From JBBROS01 sp963792675 (GTDB lineage Bacteria; Pseudomonadota; Alphaproteobacteria; Acetobacterales; Acetobacteraceae), in assembly GCA_963792675.1 (NCBI GenBank), contig CAWBWT010000005.1, forward strand, positions 229,498 through 293,497: a DNA stretch of 64,000 nucleotides. The letters are read 5' to 3'. Under the pieces are notes generated by a model. The model was not told the DNA's origin. It ran no database searches and worked only from the letters and a program-made list of their open reading frames with translations. The number at the start of each line of letters is the position of its first letter. Position 1 is the stretch's first letter. This document shows positions 1 to 10,340 of this stretch, piece by piece. The position numbers were made by a program, and so were the translations under genes.

Positions 1-583
1 GCACGAAGTCGGTGTCGACCACGCCGGGCGACACCGTCAGGATGCGGATCGACGGCGCCAGCACCCGCGCGAGTGCGGCGCCCATGATGTCCATCCCCGC
101 CTTGGCGGCGCAGTAGGCGACGGAGCTGCCCGTCCCGGTGGTGGCAGCGATCGAGCTGATGTTCACCACGAGGCCCTGGCCGGAAGCGCGCAAAACGGGG
201 GCGAAGGCCCGGATCGCCGAGAAGGCGCCACGGGTGTTGACCTGCAACACGCGATCGAACAGCGCGTCGGTCAGCGTGTCAAGGTCGGCGTGCGGCACCG
301 CCTGGGTGAAGCCGGCCGAGTTGACCAGGATCTCGGCGGCGCCGATCTCGGCGGCCAGGCGCTGCAAGGCTTCCCCGTCCTCGATGGCGCAGGCGTGCGC
401 GGTGTGACCCTCCCCGGGCAGCGCATCGGCGACGGCGCGCGCCTTGGCCGGGTCGGTGCTGGCGACGACGGCGATGCGGGCGCCCGCCTCGGCCAGCAGC
501 CGCGCGCTGGCGGCGCCGATGCCGCCGGAGCCGCCGAGGATGACGGCGGTGCGACCGGCGAGGGGGGTGGGATTGAGCGGCAT
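1..583 (-). CDS. SDR family oxidoreductase, 3'-truncated by window edge
   Basis: The N-terminal 194 residues of a short-chain dehydrogenase/reductase are present; the C-terminus lies off the left edge. The Rossmann motif GGSGGIG sits at about residues 17-23, the NISS strand follows near residue 140, and the catalytic YxxxK is seen as YCAAK in the stretch SSVAYCAAKAG. The segment after it, ending in SPGVVDTDFV, is typical of the substrate/cofactor lid. It lies only 9 nt downstream of xylB on the same strand, so co-transcription with the kinase is likely. A sugar or polyol substrate is possible, but an aldehyde produced by pyrimidine degradation is equally open because the upstream genes form a URC-type cluster. 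Substrate cannot be read from the sequence. Confidence 0.85.
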   Translation of the reverse strand, partial: MPLNPTPLAGRTAVILGGSGGIGAASARLLAEAGARIAVVASTDPAKARAVADALPGEGHTAHACAIEDGEALQRLAAEIGAAEILVNSAGFTQAVPHADLDTLTDALFDRVLQVNTRGAFSAIRAFAPVLRASGQGLVVNISSIAATTGTGSSVAYCAAKAGMDIMGAALARVLAPSIRILTVSPGVVDTDFV

Positions 584-592
584 GCGGTGGCC

Positions 593-2077
593 TCAGCGGA
601 TCGAGGGTGGCGGAACGCGGCTCGGCGTGGCGGTCCCGATCTTCGGATAAGCGGCCCGATATGTCACCAGCCGCTCGGCATAGGCGGCGGCCAACCTGGC
701 GTCGGGCTCGATCGTCTCGGCAACGGCCGGCGCGCGGCAGACCGCGGCCGGATTCTCGCCCGTCGCCGCCATGCGTCCGAGCCGGGCGGCGCCGAGGGCC
801 GCGCCATGCTCGCCGGCCGCGGGGCGCGCCAGCGGGATGCCGAGCGCCGACGCGAGGATCGCCACCCAGCTGCGGGAGCGGGAGCCGCCGCCGGTCATGA
901 CCGCGCCATCGACCTGCGTCCCGGCCGCGCGCAGCGCGTCGAGGCCGTCACGGAACGCGAAGGCGACGCCTTCCAGCACCGCCTGGGTCAGCATACGCCG
1001 GTTGCTGTTCCAGCCGAGGCCGAGGAAGGCGCCGCGCACGTCGGCGTCGTTATGCGGCGTGCGTTCGCCGGAAACATACGGGAGAAAAATGGCCTCGGCC
1101 GGTTGCGTGGGCGGCGAGCCGAGTTCGTCGATCAACACGGGCGCCGGGGTGCCGCAAGCGGCCGACCACCAGTCGAGGCTGCCGGCCGCGGCCAGGATGA
1201 CGGCCATCTGGTGCCAGGTGGCGGGGATCGCGTGGCAAAACGCGTGCACGGCCTGCTCGGCGTTGGGCCGGAAGCGGTCGGTGGTGGCCCACAGCACGCC
1301 GGAGGTGCCGAGCGACAGGAACGCGCTGCCCGGCGCGGTGGCGCCGAGGCCGATCGCGGTCGCGGCGTTGTCGCCGGCCCCGCCCGCGATCACCGGCGCT
1401 GACGCCATGCCCCAACGCGCGGCGAGGTCCGCACGCAGCCGCCCGGTCGGCGCGTTGCCTTCCACCAGGCGCGGCATGTTGGCGCGGCCGAGCCCGGTGG
1501 CGGCCAGCGCCGCGTCGGACCAGTCGCGGGCAGCGACGTCCAGCCAGAGCGTGCCGGACGCGTCGGACATGTCCTCGGCCGCTTCGCCGCAAAGCTGCAA
1601 GCGCAAATAGGCCTTCGGCAGCAGCACCAGCCGGGTCGCGGCAAAAAGTTCGGGCTCGTGCTTCCGCACCCAGGCCAGCTTCGGCGCCGTGAAGCCCGGC
1701 ATGGCGGTATTGCCGGTGATCTGGCGCAGGCTGGGCAGCGCCGCTTCCAGCTCCCGGCATTCGGCCGCCGAACGGCCGTCGTTCCACAGGATGCCGGGGC
1801 GAAGCACGCGGTGGTCGGCGCCGAGCAGCACCGCGCCGTGCATCTGCCCGGACAAGCCGATGCCTCGCGTCGCGGCCAGCGCGGCTGGCGCCTCCGCATG
1901 CAGCGCGTCCACCGCCTGCAGCGTCGCCTGCCACCAATCGGCCGGGTCCTGCTCGGACCAGTTCGGGTGCGGCCGGGACACGGTCAGCGGGGCGGACGCC
2001 TCCGCCAGCACGGCGTCGGCTTCGTCCACCAGCACCGCCTTGACGGACGAGGTGCCGAGATCGATGCCCAGGAACAT
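593..2077 (-). CDS. xylB: xylulokinase (FGGY-family carbohydrate kinase)
   Basis: A 494-residue FGGY kinase, expected to phosphorylate D-xylulose to xylulose 5-phosphate in the cytosol. The first phosphate-binding motif is at the N-terminus (GIDLGTSSVKAV, residues 4-15), the sugar-binding LSGQMHG is near residue 75, and the adenosine-motif GGGSRSRSW is near residue 395. LSGQMHG is characteristic of xylulokinases. The ATG is preceded by AGGGAGAA with six-base spacing, supporting this start. It begins 21 nt after the upp stop and ends 9 nt before an SDR, so it appears to be a distal member of the URC1-URC4-upp transcription unit. A related pentulose or polyol substrate remains possible within the family. 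Confidence 0.9.
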   Translation of the reverse strand: MFLGIDLGTSSVKAVLVDEADAVLAEASAPLTVSRPHPNWSEQDPADWWQATLQAVDALHAEAPAALAATRGIGLSGQMHGAVLLGADHRVLRPGILWNDGRSAAECRELEAALPSLRQITGNTAMPGFTAPKLAWVRKHEPELFAATRLVLLPKAYLRLQLCGEAAEDMSDASGTLWLDVAARDWSDAALAATGLGRANMPRLVEGNAPTGRLRADLAARWGMASAPVIAGGAGDNAATAIGLGATAPGSAFLSLGTSGVLWATTDRFRPNAEQAVHAFCHAIPATWHQMAVILAAAGSLDWWSAACGTPAPVLIDELGSPPTQPAEAIFLPYVSGERTPHNDADVRGAFLGLGWNSNRRMLTQAVLEGVAFAFRDGLDALRAAGTQVDGAVMTGGGSRSRSWVAILASALGIPLARPAAGEHGAALGAARLGRMAATGENPAAVCRAPAVAETIEPDARLAAAYAERLVTYRAAYPKIGTATPSRVPPPSIR

Positions 2078-2098
2078 GGGCCGTTCTCCCTAATCTTG

Positions 2099-2740
2099 TT
2101 ATTTCGTCCCATACAGCCGGTCGCCGGCGTCGCCCAGCCCCGGCCGGATATAGCCGTGCTCGTCCAGTTGGCGATCGATCGCGGCGGTGTAGACGGGCAC
2201 GTCCGGATGGTCGGCGGCCAGAACCGCGAGCCCCTCCGGCGAGGCGAGCAGGCACACGAACCGGAGCTGCGTCGCGCCGGCCTGGCGCAGCCGGGTCAGC
2301 GCGGCGGCGGCGGAGTGGCCGGTCGCGAGCATCGGGTCGACCAGGATCACCAGCCGGTCCGGCAGGTCCTCGGGCAGCTTGAGGTAGTACTCGACCGGGA
2401 TCAGCGTTGCCGGGTCGCGGTAGAGGCCGATATGGCCGACCCGAGCGGAGGGCACGAGGTCGAGCATGCCGTCCAGGATGCCGGTCCCAGCGCGCAGGAT
2501 CGGCACGAAGCAGAGCTTCTTCCCCGACAGGAACGGGGCGTCCATCGGCTCGAGCGGCGTCTGGATCGGCACCTGCTCGATCGGCAGGTCGCGGGTGACC
2601 TCGTAGGCCATCAGCAGGCTGATCTCGCGGGCGATCTGGCGAAAGTCGGCGGTGGCGGTCTCGCGCCGGCGCAGCAAGGTCAGCTTGTGTTGCACCAGCG
2701 GGTGGGTGAGCACGGTGACGTGGGGGTGGGGCGGGTCCAT
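2099..2740 (-). CDS. upp: uracil phosphoribosyltransferase
   Basis: A 213-residue cytosolic enzyme converting uracil and PRPP to UMP. The PRPP loop VDPMLATGHSA is at residues 134-144, and the family-diagnostic C-terminus GLGDAGDRLYGTK occupies residues 201-213. Length matches the family. The chosen ATG has GGAGG eight bases upstream; an in-frame extension further 5' would run into the preceding gene. In fungi the homologous step (URC6) feeds uracil into the URC degradation route. Its location directly after URC4 and URC1 homologues suggests a catabolic as well as a salvage role here. Confidence 0.95.
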   Translation of the reverse strand: MDPPHPHVTVLTHPLVQHKLTLLRRRETATADFRQIAREISLLMAYEVTRDLPIEQVPIQTPLEPMDAPFLSGKKLCFVPILRAGTGILDGMLDLVPSARVGHIGLYRDPATLIPVEYYLKLPEDLPDRLVILVDPMLATGHSAAAALTRLRQAGATQLRFVCLLASPEGLAVLAADHPDVPVYTAAIDRQLDEHGYIRPGLGDAGDRLYGTK

Positions 2741-2769
2741 GCGCGCGGCCTCCGGCTCGGGAGAAAGGG

Positions 2770-3965
2770 TCAAAAGACGGTGCCGTCGCTGACGATGCGT
2801 AATGGCGGTCCGCCTCCGGACCGGCGTTCGGCGGCGATGGCGCGGCCGGCGGCCCAGGTGCCGCCCTCGAGGATCCGGGACAGCGGCAGCGCGGCTTCGT
2901 CGCGGCCGAGGCGGTCGCGGATCAGCGGCGCCAGCCGGTCCAGCAGTGCTACGGTCAATGCCCGCCATTCGACGACGGGTTCATCGCCGGCCTCGAGCGG
3001 CCGGTCGGTGAGGCTTGGGTCGCGTACCTCGCAAAACACCGGTATCGAGCAGCAGGCCGCCGTTACGGTATTCCGGCAAGCCGGTGAGGTCGGAGATGCC
3101 GGCGACGGCGACTTCGGCCTCCTCGAACACCTCGATCAGCGAGTAGGCGAGCCACTGCGACAGCTTGTGGAACGGCACCAGCCCGTCGCCGGGTGCGGCC
3201 GGGTGGGGCCAGACGTCGCCGAGCGGCCGCCCGGCCAGCACGATGCGGGACGGCCATACCTCGCCCAACCCGTCGAGCAGCACGGACAGGATCGTGGCCG
3301 CCCGCACCGGCTGTCCGGCCGCCAGCATCGCGTCGAACAAGCCGCCGAGCCGCCCGCCGCGGAATAGGCCGGGGTGGCGTCCGACCGCCTCACCCAAGCG
3401 CCGCAGCAGCGCCGCCCGCCCCTCGAGCCCGGCCAGCTCGTTGTCCGGCCCGGCCTGGAACGCGGCGCCCAGCGCCTCGGCCGGAAGCGCCGCCAATGCC
3501 GCCGCATCCACCCGCGGCGACCCGTCAGCGGCGAACAGCCCGGCCCGAAACGCGTCGAGGCTCGCAACTCCCAGCCCCTCCGAGCGCGCCAGCTCGCGGC
3601 CGGTCGCCGGCTCCCTGTAGCGCCAGGCCGCCCCGGCGCCGGCGTCGAGCAGCACGCTCACCACGCACAACTCGACCCGGCTGCGGGCCAACTCGAACGC
3701 ATCGCGGATCGCCAACGCATCCCGCAGCCGCCCCCAGCGATCGACGCCATCGGCCGCAAAATGCCGCCAGCGAGCATGATGCGGGATGGCGAGCGAGGGA
3801 TAGTTGCGGCGGATGACCGCGGCGGTGAAGTCGGCGGCCGCTCCCAGCCGGTCCGCATGTACGCTGAAATGCTTCAGCCCGTCCGTCTCCGCCACCGCCA
3901 GCAGGCCCGTGCACCGCTCCCGCACCGCCGCCGCGCTGCACAGGAACGCCGCCGCGGCGGCCTCG

Positions 3966-3973
<8 letters not shown>
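2770..3973 (-). pseudogene. URC4/urg3-family protein (DUF1688), frameshifted as read
   Basis: Homologue of URC4 (DUF1688), a protein genetically required for uracil catabolism by the URC route in yeast and often paired with URC1 in bacteria. The chosen ATG overlaps the URC1 stop by 8 nt, indicating translational coupling. The reading frame is conserved through PEYRNGGLLLDTGVL, then breaks; the expected C-terminus (EVRDPSLTDRP ... VVEWRALTVALLDRLAPLIRDRLG-like) continues in the next frame. One extra base near 3040-3045 explains this, and removing it gives a protein of about 400 residues, near family length. Both halves look fully conserved, with no internal stops, so an assembly error is more likely than true loss. 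Biochemical function is only partly known in the family. Confidence 0.8.
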
Positions 3974-5234
<1,261 letters not shown>

Positions 5235-5418
5235 GCGAGGGCGGCGTTGCGGGCGGGAAGGGACGAAATTCCGGGGCCTCTTGAACGATGGAGCAAGCAT
5301 CGACTGTGGCGACGGCGTCGCGCCGGTGCAACATGGGCCGCCAAATCCTCACATTATTCGCCAATTCCGTCCCGGCCGGCTGCAATGTAGGGTGCGCGTA
5401 ACCTGCCGGAGGACGCCG

Positions 5419-6408
5419 ATGAAGCCGCTGCTCGCCCCACTGCTCGCCGCGATCGTGGCCCTGCCCGCCGCGGCCGCCGAGTTCGCCCCGGCGGTGGTGT
5501 TCGACATGGGCGGCAAGTTCGACAAGTCGTTCAACGAGGCCGTGCACACCGGCGCCGAGGCGTTCACCAAGGAGAGCGGCGTCGCCGTGCGCGAGTTCGA
5601 GCCGCAGGCCGACGCGCAGCGCGAGCAGGGCCTGCGCAACTTCGCCCGCCGCGGCCAGGACCCGATCATCGCCGTCGGCTTCGGCCAGGCAAGCGCGGTG
5701 AAGGCGGTCGCTGCCGAGTTCCCGGCGCTGCACTTCGTCATCATCGATTCCGCGGTCGAGGGCCCGAACGTGCAGTCGATCCTGTTCCGCGAGGAGCAGG
5801 GCAGCTACCTCGCCGGCATGCTGGCCGCCTTGCGCAGCGGCACCGGCAAGCTCGGCTTCGTCGGCGGCATGGACGTGCCGCTGATCCGCCGCTTCGCCTG
5901 CGGCTACGTGCAGGGCGCCCGCGCGGTGAACCCCAAGGTCGAGGTGCTGCAGAACATGACCGGCTCGACCCCCGCCGCCTGGAACGACCCGGTGCGCGGC
6001 GCCGAACTCACCCGGTCGCAGATCGAGCGCGGCGCCGACGTGGTGTTCCAAGCCGCCGGCGCCACCGGCACCGGCGTGCTGCAAGCCGCCGCCGACGCCG
6101 GCAAGTACGGGATCGGCGTCGATTCCAACCAGAACCACCTGCACCCCGGCCACGTGCTGACGAGCATGGTCAAGGAGCTGGACGTCGCCACCAAGACCAC
6201 GCTAACCGCCGCCCGCGCCGGCACCTGGAAGCCTGGCACGCTGGTGCTCGGCGTGGCCGAGGGCGGCGTCGGCCTGGCCTTCGACGCCGACAACGCCGCA
6301 ATCGTGACGCCCGAGATGCGCGCCCGGGTGGATGCCGCGAAGGCCGACATCGCCTCGGGCAAGATCACCGTGCACGACTACATGAGCGACAGCGCCTGCC
6401 CGAATTGA
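5419..6408 (+). CDS. BMP-family nucleoside ABC transporter substrate-binding protein
   Basis: A 329-residue periplasmic binding protein of the BMP/PnrA family, which binds nucleosides. A Sec signal peptide spans about residues 1-20 (MKPLLAPLLAAIVALPAAAA). Family landmarks are VVFDMGGKFDKSFNE just after the signal, FREEQGSYLAGMLAA near residue 130, and the GxGFVGGMD stretch. CCGGAGGA lies about 6-8 nt before the ATG. It heads a plus-strand operon with an ATPase, two permeases, cytidine deaminase and a deoxyribosyltransferase, so the imported ligand is probably a pyrimidine nucleoside. It is divergently arranged with the URC genes; the 184-bp gap between them presumably carries both promoters. 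Confidence 0.92.
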   Translation: MKPLLAPLLAAIVALPAAAAEFAPAVVFDMGGKFDKSFNEAVHTGAEAFTKESGVAVREFEPQADAQREQGLRNFARRGQDPIIAVGFGQASAVKAVAAEFPALHFVIIDSAVEGPNVQSILFREEQGSYLAGMLAALRSGTGKLGFVGGMDVPLIRRFACGYVQGARAVNPKVEVLQNMTGSTPAAWNDPVRGAELTRSQIERGADVVFQAAGATGTGVLQAAADAGKYGIGVDSNQNHLHPGHVLTSMVKELDVATKTTLTAARAGTWKPGTLVLGVAEGGVGLAFDADNAAIVTPEMRARVDAAKADIASGKITVHDYMSDSACPN

Positions 6409-7970
6409 GCCCGTCGCCCGCCGCCGAACTGCCCGCCGCCGAACTGCCCTCGATCGAGCTGCGCGGCATCTCCAAGCGCTTCGGCGCCGTCGAAGCCAAC
6501 CGGGCGGTCGATCTCGTGGTCCGGCGCGGCTCGGTGCACGGCATCGTCGGCGAGAACGGCGCCGGCAAGTCCACGCTGATGGCGATCCTGCACGGCTTCC
6601 ACCGGCCGGACGCCGGCTCGATCCTGGTCGGCGGGCAGGAGGTGACGTTTCGCAATAGCCGCGACGCCATCGCCCGGGGGATCGACATGGTCCACCAGCA
6701 CTTCATGCTGGTGGACCGCTTCACCGTGCTGGAGAACGTCATGCTCGGCGCCGAGGGCGGCCGGCTGCTGGCCCGTGGCGCCCGGCGCGCACGGGCAGAA
6801 CTGGCCCGGCTCGGCGCCGCTTACGGGCTGCAGGTCGATGCCGATGCGGTCGTCGGCAGGCTCCCGGTCGGGGCGCAGCAGCGCGTCGAAATATTGAAGG
6901 CGCTGTATCGCGGCGCCGAGACGCTGATCCTGGACGAGCCGACCGGCGTGCTGACGCCGCAGGAGGCGGACGACCTGTTCCGCGTGGTGCGCGCGCTGCG
7001 CGGGCAGGGACGCACGGTGCTGCTGATCACCCACAAGCTGCGCGAGGTGATGGCGGTCACCGACCGCGTCTCGGTGATGCGCGGCGGCCGGATGGTGGCG
7101 GATCGCGAGACGGCCGACACCTCGCCGGTCGAGCTGGGCGAGCTGATGATCGGCCGCCGCCTCGCCCCGCCGGCCGCCCGGCGCCAGCACCCGCGCGGGC
7201 CGGCGGTGCTGTCCGCGCACCGGCTCGAGGTCCGCGACGCCGGCGGCACGAGGCGGGTGCAGGGCGTGGACCTCGCGCTGCACGCGGGCGAAATTATCGG
7301 CATCGCCGGGGTGTCCGGCAACGGCCAGAGCGAGTTGCTGGAGGTGCTGGCCGGCATGCGGGCGCCGAGCGGCGGAGAGATCCGGCTGCGCGGGCGGGCG
7401 GTGTTCCCGGGCGCCGGCTTCGACGCCGCCTTCATGCGCCGGGCCGGTGTCGCGCACGTGCCGGAGGATCGGCTGCGCTGCGGCTTGCTGCGGCGGGAGA
7501 GTGCCGCGTCCAGCGCCGTGCTCGGCTACCATGCCGACCCGGCGTTGCGCCGCGCCGGCTTGCTGTCGCCGCCGGCGGTCACGGCCCATGCCGCCCGGCT
7601 GATGGCGGCCTACGACGTGCGTCCGCCCGATCCGCGCACCCGCTCGGCCCAGCTGTCCGGCGGCAACGGGCAGAAGCTCGTCCTGGCGCGCGAGCTGGAC
7701 CGGGCGCCGGCCGTGCTGCTGGTGGGCCAACCGACCCGCGGCGTGGACGTCGGCGGCATCGACGCCATCCACCGCCGCCTGCTCGCCTGCCGCGACGCCG
7801 GCTGCGCGGTGCTGCTGGTTTCGGTCGAGCTCGACGAGATCATGGCGCTGGCCGACCGCATCGTGGTGATGTCGGGCGGCCGCATCGCCGGCGAGGTCGC
7901 GGCGGCCGATGCCGACGAGCGCCGGCTCGGCTTGCTGATGGCGGGCGTCGCGGCGGACCGCGCGGCGTGA
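6405..7970 (+). CDS. nucleoside ABC transporter ATP-binding protein (two ABC domains)
   Basis: A 521-residue protein with two fused ABC ATPase domains, as in sugar (RbsA-like) and nucleoside (NupA-like) importers. The first Walker A is GENGAGKST at residues 49-57, with Walker B LILDEPTGVLTP; the second domain has a degenerate P-loop GVSGNGQSE and the signature LSGGNGQK. The asymmetric degeneration of the second P-loop is usual for this group. The start is a TTG overlapping the TGA of the binding protein gene, so coupling to the upstream gene is expected. The protein acts at the cytoplasmic face with the two permeases that follow. Confidence 0.92.
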   Translation: MSPSPAAELPAAELPSIELRGISKRFGAVEANRAVDLVVRRGSVHGIVGENGAGKSTLMAILHGFHRPDAGSILVGGQEVTFRNSRDAIARGIDMVHQHFMLVDRFTVLENVMLGAEGGRLLARGARRARAELARLGAAYGLQVDADAVVGRLPVGAQQRVEILKALYRGAETLILDEPTGVLTPQEADDLFRVVRALRGQGRTVLLITHKLREVMAVTDRVSVMRGGRMVADRETADTSPVELGELMIGRRLAPPAARRQHPRGPAVLSAHRLEVRDAGGTRRVQGVDLALHAGEIIGIAGVSGNGQSELLEVLAGMRAPSGGEIRLRGRAVFPGAGFDAAFMRRAGVAHVPEDRLRCGLLRRESAASSAVLGYHADPALRRAGLLSPPAVTAHAARLMAAYDVRPPDPRTRSAQLSGGNGQKLVLARELDRAPAVLLVGQPTRGVDVGGIDAIHRRLLACRDAGCAVLLVSVELDEIMALADRIVVMSGGRIAGEVAAADADERRLGLLMAGVAADRAA

Positions 7971-9031
7971 CCGAACGGGCGTTGCCGGCCTGGGCGGAGC
8001 TGGGCGCGCTGCCGCTGCTGAACGTGATCCTCGCCTTGGCGCTGACGGCCGGGCTGATGCTGCTGATCGGCCGCGACCCGGCCGCCGCACTCGCGGCGCT
8101 GGCGGCCGGCAGCCTCGGCTCGCTCGACGCGATCGGCTACACGCTCTACTACGCGACCGACATGGCGTTCGCCGGACTGGCCGTCGCGGTCGCGTTCCAG
8201 GGCGGCCTGTTCAACATCGGCGTCGAGGGGCAGGCGAGCCTGGCCGGGCTGGGGGTGGCGCTGGCGATGCTCGGCCTTGACGGGCTGTCCGCCTGGGTCG
8301 CGATCCCCTTGGCGATGGCGGCCGGCGCCGCGTTCGGCGCGGTGTGGGCGGCGATCCCCGGCTGGCTGCAGGCGCGGCGGGGCAGCCACATCGTCATCAC
8401 CACCATCATGTTCAACATCCTGGCCGCCTCGCTGATGGTCTACATGCTGGTCAACGTGCTGATCGCGCCGGGCTCGATGGCGACCGAGACGCGCCGCTTC
8501 GCCCATGCGCTGCCAGCGCTGTCCGGTTACGGCTTCCCGAGCAGCGCGCCGGTCAACATCGCCTTGCTGCTGGCTCTGCTCGCAGCACTCGGCGTGTGGC
8601 TGCTGGTCTGGCGCACGCCCTGGGGCTACGCGCTGCGCGTGCTGGGGCAGAGCGCCGACGTCGCCCGCTATGCCGGCATCGACGCCGCGCGCATGACGGT
8701 CGCCGCCATGGCGCTGTCGGGGGTGCTGGCGTCGGGCATCGCCGTCAACGAGCTGCTGGGCGCGCAGCACCGACTGCTGCTGGGCTTTGTCGGCGGCGCC
8801 GGGTTCACCGGCATCGCTGTCTCGCTGGTGGGCCGCAACCATCCGGCCGGCGTGCTGCTGGCGGCGCTGCTGTTCGGGGCGCTGACCCAGGGCGGGGCGG
8901 AGCTGGCCTTCGCCATGCCCGACGTGCCGACCGAGATCGTGGTGCTGATCCAGGGCCTGGTGATCCTGCTGGCCGGCGCCATGGGCAACCTGCTGCGGCC
9001 CGGCCTCGCCCGAGTGCTGGGCCGGGCGTGA
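7967..9031 (+). CDS. nucleoside ABC transporter permease 1
   Basis: A 354-residue polytopic inner-membrane protein of the BPD_transp_2 (LivH/RbsC-like) family. Several hydrophobic helices are evident, and the conserved FNIGVEGQASLAGLG motif, diagnostic of NupP/YufP-type nucleoside permeases, is near residue 82. GTG start overlaps the ATPase TGA by 3 nt. It pairs with the next permease as a heterodimer. Nothing is unusual in length or composition. Confidence 0.92.
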   Translation: MTERALPAWAELGALPLLNVILALALTAGLMLLIGRDPAAALAALAAGSLGSLDAIGYTLYYATDMAFAGLAVAVAFQGGLFNIGVEGQASLAGLGVALAMLGLDGLSAWVAIPLAMAAGAAFGAVWAAIPGWLQARRGSHIVITTIMFNILAASLMVYMLVNVLIAPGSMATETRRFAHALPALSGYGFPSSAPVNIALLLALLAALGVWLLVWRTPWGYALRVLGQSADVARYAGIDAARMTVAAMALSGVLASGIAVNELLGAQHRLLLGFVGGAGFTGIAVSLVGRNHPAGVLLAALLFGALTQGGAELAFAMPDVPTEIVVLIQGLVILLAGAMGNLLRPGLARVLGRA

Positions 9032-9927
9032 CTGACTTCCTATCCGTTCTTGCTGCGACTTTGCGGCTGGCCACGCCGCTGCTGCTGGGAGCATTGGCCG
9101 GGCTGTTCTCCGAGCGCTCGGGCGTGGTCGATGTGGGGCTCGAGGGCAAGATGCTGGTCGGCGCCTTCGCGGCGGCCGCGGTCGCCGCGGTTTCGGGGAG
9201 CGCCTGGCTCGGCCTCCTCGCCGCGGTCGGCGCCGCGTGCGGGCTCGGGCTGCTGCACGCGGTCGCCTGCATCGACCTGCGCGGCAACCAGGTGGTGTCG
9301 GGCATGGCGATCAACATCATCGCCTCGGGGCTGACCGCGACGCTCGCACTCACGCTGTTCCACGAAGGCGGCCAGACCCCGGCGCTGCCGATCGCGGCGC
9401 GGTTTGCGCCCATCCTCGGCGGCCAGTCGGTGCTGACGGTGGCCGCCCTGCTGCTGGTGCCGCTCAGCGCCGCGGTGCTGGGCCATACGCGGTTCGGCCT
9501 GCGCCTGCGCGCCGCCGGCGAGCACCCGGCGGCGCTCGACGCGGCCGGCATCCCGGTGGCGCCGCTGCGCTACGCCGGGGTGCTGATCGCGTCCGTGCTG
9601 TGCGGCGTCGCCGGCGCCTCGATCGCGACCGCGCAGGGCGCCGGGTTCGGCCGCGACATGGTGGCCGGGCGCGGCTACATCGCGCTGGCGGCGATGATCC
9701 TGGGGCATTGGCGGCCCTGGCCGGTGCTGGCCGCGTGCCTCGGCTTCGGCCTGCTCGACGCGGCGGCGATCCGGTTGCAGGGTGTGCCGATCCCGGGGCT
9801 CGGCGTCGTCCCGGACCAGGCGGTGCAGGCGCTGCCGTTCGTGCTGACGGTGGTGCTGCTGGCCGGGTTCGTCGGCCGCGCGATACCGCCCAAGGCCAGC
9901 GGCGAGCCGTACGTAAAGGAGCGTTGA
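9028..9927 (+). CDS. nucleoside ABC transporter permease 2
   Basis: A 299-residue inner-membrane permease of the same BPD_transp_2 family as its upstream partner (YufQ/NupC-like). The matching motif VVDVGLEGKMLVGAF occurs near residue 30, and GNQVVSGMAINIIASG near residue 90. The GTG start overlaps the previous TGA by 3 nt, giving a protein of normal family length; a longer in-frame extension upstream would lie wholly within the first permease and is not credible. It completes the importer. Confidence 0.92.
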   Translation: MTDFLSVLAATLRLATPLLLGALAGLFSERSGVVDVGLEGKMLVGAFAAAAVAAVSGSAWLGLLAAVGAACGLGLLHAVACIDLRGNQVVSGMAINIIASGLTATLALTLFHEGGQTPALPIAARFAPILGGQSVLTVAALLLVPLSAAVLGHTRFGLRLRAAGEHPAALDAAGIPVAPLRYAGVLIASVLCGVAGASIATAQGAGFGRDMVAGRGYIALAAMILGHWRPWPVLAACLGFGLLDAAAIRLQGVPIPGLGVVPDQAVQALPFVLTVVLLAGFVGRAIPPKASGEPYVKER

Positions 9928-9929
9928 GC

Positions 9930-10340
9930 ATGGACCAGCTCGTTCTCGCCGCCTTGGCCGCTCGTGGTTCTGCCTACGCGCCCTATTCGCGCTTCGCCGT
10001 CGGCGCCGCGCTGCGCACGCCGGAGGGCACGGTGCACGCCGGCTGCAACGTCGAGAACGCCGCCTATCCGGAGGGCACCTGCGCCGAGGCCGGCGCCATT
10101 GCCGCCATGGTGCTGGCCGGCAGCCAGCGCATCGCCGAGCTGGTGGTGGCCGGCCCGCTCGGCCCGCCCTGCACACCCTGCGGTGGCTGCCGCCAGAAAC
10201 TGCGCGAGTTCGGGGCGCCGACCATGCCGGTCCGCGTGGTGGGGCCGGACGGCGAGGCGCTGCTCACCACGACGCTCGCCGCGCTGCTGCCAAACTCGTT
10301 CGGGCCCGAGAACCTGTCGCCGGAGAATGTGCCCCAGTGA
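9930..10340 (+). CDS. cdd: cytidine deaminase
   Basis: A 136-residue homotetrameric-type cytidine deaminase, converting cytidine or deoxycytidine to uridine or deoxyuridine in the cytosol. The catalytic zinc motif is Cys51-Ala-Glu53 in VENAAYPEGTCAEAG, with the other two ligands Cys81 and Cys84 in PPCTPCGGCRQ. AAGGAG is placed about eight bases before the ATG. It starts 2 nt after the permease stop. Together with the importer it would convert incoming cytidine into substrates that join the uracil pathway on the facing strand. Confidence 0.95.
   Translation: MDQLVLAALAARGSAYAPYSRFAVGAALRTPEGTVHAGCNVENAAYPEGTCAEAGAIAAMVLAGSQRIAELVVAGPLGPPCTPCGGCRQKLREFGAPTMPVRVVGPDGEALLTTTLAALLPNSFGPENLSPENVPQ

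Noticed and set aside
290..1402. Long plus-strand open frame antisense to the SDR and xylB
   Set aside because: Gly/Arg/Ala-rich shadow of high-GC coding DNA on the other strand; no family features. The same applies to many long antisense frames across the window.
8344..9030. N-terminal extension of the second nucleoside permease
   Set aside because: The upstream in-frame sequence is a shadow of the first permease; the GTG at 9028 overlapping the stop gives family length.
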